Translations under genes and position numbers: made by a program
NCBI RefSeq assembly: GCF_030272615.1
Contig: NC_081409.1
Location: 24,076,406 to 24,140,405 of the forward strand
Source: Cryptomeria japonica
Taxonomy: Eukaryota > Streptophyta > Pinopsida > Cupressales > Cupressaceae
Direction: 5' to 3'
Length of the DNA: 64,000 nt
Shown: positions 61,279 to 64,000 of the stretch, piece after piece
Layout of the letters: the number at the start of each line of letters is the position of its first letter
Numbering within the stretch: position 1 is the stretch's first letter
Notes under the pieces: model-generated
Databases searched by the model: none
What the model was told of the DNA's origin: nothing
What the model saw: the letters and a program-made list of their open reading frames with translations, nothing else

Positions 61279-61651
61279 AATCGACAGTTCTGTGATGAAC
61301 ATACCCTGTCGATTGGATAAGCTGCTGAGAGGATACACTCAAGCAGGTCCTCTAGGGAAGACTAGGATAGATCAAGGCACTTTGTGATGAAGAGTGAGTA
61401 CCAAGATAGAGTACTTTGTGATGAACAGGGAGTACCCAAAGTATGAGCAGCACTTTGTGATGAACAGGGAGTGCAAATGTGAATAACACTTTGTGATGAA
61501 CAGTGAGTGTCACACATGTAGTACTTTGTGATGAACAGGGAGTACTACTAGGATAGATAGTAACACTTTGTGATGAACAGTGAGTGTCACTAGGATAAAT
61601 AGCTATGTGCATTTAGATAACGAGTAGCATTTTGTGATAAATAGTGAATGC
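61279..61651 (-). repeat. Eight-unit hairpin array with paired arm changes
   Basis: The units (arm pair) are 61279-61314 AATCGACAG/CTGTCGATT; 61376-61402 GGCACT/AGTACC; 61411-61435 GTACT/AGTAC; 61450-61474 GCACT/AGTGC; 61486-61510 ACACT/AGTGT; 61518-61548 GTAGTACT/AGTACTAC; 61563-61587 ACACT/AGTGT; 61627-61651 GCATT/AATGC. The loop keeps the core TGTGATGAACA with small changes and is about 15 nt long in the tandem units. Arms differ between units yet stay complementary. The only imperfect pair (unit 2) is C-A on the plus strand and G-U on the minus strand. Confidence 0.85.
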
Positions 61652-61694
61652 CACTATAAATGACATGATTTGATTTGCTTGACTCCAGGAGTAC

Positions 61695-63690
61695 TTGCCG
61701 ATGCTGGAGTCATGGGAGAGATTCCCGTCGACGCAGAGGTTGCAACTTGAGATGTCGGTTGGAGACAGAGCTGCCATCGAGGAGATGGGTCTGAGACATG
61801 TATTGTATGTGCCTGAGTTTCGGGCAAACATGGGTTTGTTGACTGCGCTTGCTGAGAGATGGCATTCTGAGACGTGCACGTTCCATTTACTGATGGGTGA
61901 GATGACCCTCACCCTTGAGGATGTATATAGGATTCTGTGGGTGCCGATCGATGGAGATTTGATCCCCTACAATCGAGATGGAGACCAGGAGGCATTAAGA
62001 CGGGTATTTCAGGACCCTGGATTAGAGATGCGGGTAGGACACGTGGCATGGGACACCATGACAACCACAGGGTTAGCATTGTCGGTCATGATCGGAGGAG
62101 CGATTAGTGGATTCCTATGTCCAGACAGGGTGACACGGGGATTGGCTGTGGGCTGGGGGGGAGCACTGGAGACATTGGTGACGCAACACACCAGATATGC
62201 CTAGGGACCCTGTGTGCTGGCCCATTTATATTACAAGCTTCACCAGTTTGTTTATCACGGGTCAGTGGGATTGGGCTGCGGGGTGACACTATTGCAGGTT
62301 TGGGCTTACGAGCATCTGCCAGTGACGAGGCCGATACACTTCAGAGGCAGGGGACATGGATGCAGTTTTGTGCATCTGTACGATATGATCACCTCGCAGC
62401 CACGGATTGGCAGGTTGGAGCATTGGCAGCGGGTGCTAGATGATATCGATGTGGTCATATGGAGACCATATCTAGGCTGCGAGGAGTGGGAGGATGACGT
62501 AGTGGAGCTGCCCTACACCTTCCGGAGCAGGTACCTGATTGGGCGGACGCCCTATGTGCTAGAGAGGCAGCTTGTGGACAGGGTTTGCAGGCAGTATGGC
62601 AGGATTCAGAGGATGCCACGGGGCTCGGGCATGTATGCCCGCACAGTCAGAGATCAGGCGTAGTTGGGCCACTACTGTATATGATCAGGTGCTTACACAA
62701 CTGGCAGAGATGGTGCCCCTACCCTGGGACATGTGGCCTGAGATTGAGGACGCCAGGATGGATGCTGAGTATTCAGCATATTGGGCAGAACATCCATTCC
62801 CACGATTGACAGATCCAGGAGAGGTACTGGAGGGAGATGGGGGAGGAGATGATGATGATGGTGGTGGAGGTGATGGGGGCAGAGGCCGATGGAGGCGGAG
62901 GGGAGTAGTTGGGGAGAGGAGGGTTGCACCTCGGGGAGAGGGTGGGGAGGAGAGACAGGCTCAGGTGGTGAGGGGTCGTGGTGGATTTCCCTTACAGGTA
63001 CCAGCAGTACATGGTCCTAGGCAGGTACAGAGACAGGGACAGGTACAGGGATAGGTGCCAGTACAGGCACAGGAGCAGGGACGGAGACAGGTACAGGCAC
63101 AGAGGCATGTACGGAGACAGGTACCCGTACAGGCACCAGTACAGGTACAGGTACAGGGGCAGGCACCCGCAGAGGGGGAGCCATAGGTAGAGGCAAAGGG
63201 GGCTGACCCAGAGGAGGATGAGCTGATTGAGCTCAGGGAGATCTGCCAGGGCCAGGCAGATGAGATACAGGATTTGGAGAGGGAGAGAGATCGGCTCAGG
63301 ATGAGGCTCAGAGATACTGAGCGGGAGAGAGATCAAGCTATCTAGCGCTATACAGAGGCTGAGACAGTGCTGAGGGTAGGGAGACAGGAAGCGAAGGACA
63401 CAGGGGCAGGATATGCATATGTCCTACGGGCCGGAGAGGAGATAGGGTACTGGAGGGACCTCTACTACGGTGCAGTGCCAGCAGATCAGCGGGCGAGGAG
63501 CTTCCATAGACCGTCGCGTACAACGACAGCTACGAGAGGGAGTCGGAGGAGGCAGGCATCTAGTGGTGGGGTCATGGGTCCTCCACCACCACCAGATAGA
63601 GGGGACAGGAAGGATGATCCTGGGGCGGGTCCTTCAGGGGCTCAGATTCCATCGAGGCCAGGCGGCTCCGGGGGAGGGAGTTCATCATAG
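61695..63690 (+). pseudogene. Plant mobile domain (PMD) coding region, antisense within the LTR element (fossil)
   Basis: Plus-strand coding traces begin MPMLESWERFPSTQ and show PMD/MAIN-like landmarks: LLTALAERWHSETCTFHLLMGE, in parts TLEDVYRILWVPIDG (the typical LTLEDV-LPIDG box), HLYDMI and a WRPYLG region. The tail has an acidic and glycine-rich stretch, a glutamine-rich repeat from CAGGTACAGG-type minisatellite (about 63000-63180), a coiled coil (EIQDLERERDRLRMRLRD, about 63260-63320) and a proline/glycine-rich end. PMD proteins occur both as host silencing factors and as passengers of plant transposons. Because it lies antisense to the 3' LTR and polypurine tract, the passenger reading is favoured. 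It looks broken, with a few interruptions. Confidence 0.7.
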
Positions 63691-64000
63691 CCATAGAGGG
63701 CTCCCATTGTATCAGTTTTGTACCATTTTTTGTATGATGATGTAGACACCTTTGGGTGCTTTTGCAGCCATATGATTTTTTTGACATCATTGTATCATGA
63801 CACTATTTGATTATATATATATGAGATGATTCATTTTTGCAGCAGCTATATGCATGTGTACCTATGTGATGAGATGTTCTTATAATGTATATTTCTATGT
63901 AATGCTTATGATATGGATGCAAATATGTATATGATGCAATGCAATATATTTTTTGTTCTTTTATGTTTTATATGTGTATGCATGATGCAAATGTGAATGT
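63691..64000. other. No gene seen; 3' flank of the PMD region
   Basis: A TGTAGACACC at 63747-63756 equals the first ten bases of the LTR start at 60434 read on the minus strand, but here it is on the plus strand and no LTR can be followed within the window. The remainder is AT-rich with ATGCAAATG-type short repeats. Confidence 0.35.

Noticed and set aside
61279-61651. Box C/D snoRNA cluster, because of the RTGATGA-like core
   Set aside because: No box D (CTGA) at the expected place, and units are only about 25-30 nt.
61370-61660. CRISPR-like look of the repeated TTTGTGATGAACAGGG array
   Set aside because: Spacers are unequal and related, the units are hairpins with variable arms, and the context is a plant LTR element with no cas genes.
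63747-63756. Start of a second LTR (TGTAGACACC)
   Set aside because: The ten-base match is on the opposite strand to the LTR at 60434 and the following sequence does not resemble it within the window.

Overview
The window looks like nuclear DNA of a seed plant with a large, repeat-filled genome, most likely a gymnosperm (conifer-type). Reasons: AT-rich sequence by eye; old, nested plant LTR elements with primer-binding sites matching initiator-methionine tRNA (TGGTATCAGAGC); a plant L1-type LINE with a C-terminal RNase H; a plant MULE with a SWIM-domain transposase; and a host chloroplast gene whose second intron has grown to about 16 kb by element insertion. The species cannot be named from sequence alone.

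Region 1-22.9 kb holds the 5' part of one host gene on the minus strand. I read it as a pTAC14-like SET-domain plastid protein: exon 1 at 22731-22654, exon 2 at about 22527-22360 and exon 3 at 6127-5990, with the remaining exons beyond the left edge. Intron 2 carries a solo LTR with perfect 5-bp target duplications (6671-7983), a broken L1 LINE (about 9370-14970), Copia LTR and pol fossils, and other debris. An LTR with an adjacent primer-binding site lies at 1102-3620, in what should be the next intron.

Region 23-42 kb is repeat debris. It contains a TA-flanked MITE-like element, a 3.5-kb LTR (25651-29172) followed by short tandem hairpin units, a long pyrimidine tract, and a complete but decayed non-autonomous LTR element (34771-41551). 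That element has a gag with four zinc knuckles and an unrecognised coding region where pol would be.

Region 42.7-53.2 kb is one 10.5-kb Mutator-like element. It has TIRs of about 380 bp that are nearly identical, 8-bp near-identical target duplications, and a multi-exon MULE transposase gene (catalytic DDE region, then SWIM zinc finger). The 3' part of that gene consists of tandemly duplicated exons.

Region 53-64 kb has microsatellites, a Ty3/gypsy pol fossil (58.4-59.6 kb), and then the 3' end of a second LTR element lying on the minus strand: 3' LTR 59566-60434, polypurine tract, CpG-rich minisatellite, hairpin array, and an antisense plant-mobile-domain (PMD) coding region. This layout matches what is known of Tat-lineage Ty3/gypsy elements.

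The most unusual signal is the tandem array at 61279-61651. Each unit has a nearly constant loop core (TGTGATGAACA) between short arms that change together so that pairing is kept. A second array (29177-29315) and a weaker third one (about 40-450) show the same design with different sequence. In the clearest cases the imperfect pairs become G-U wobbles only in minus-strand RNA, which is the element's sense strand where orientation can be judged.
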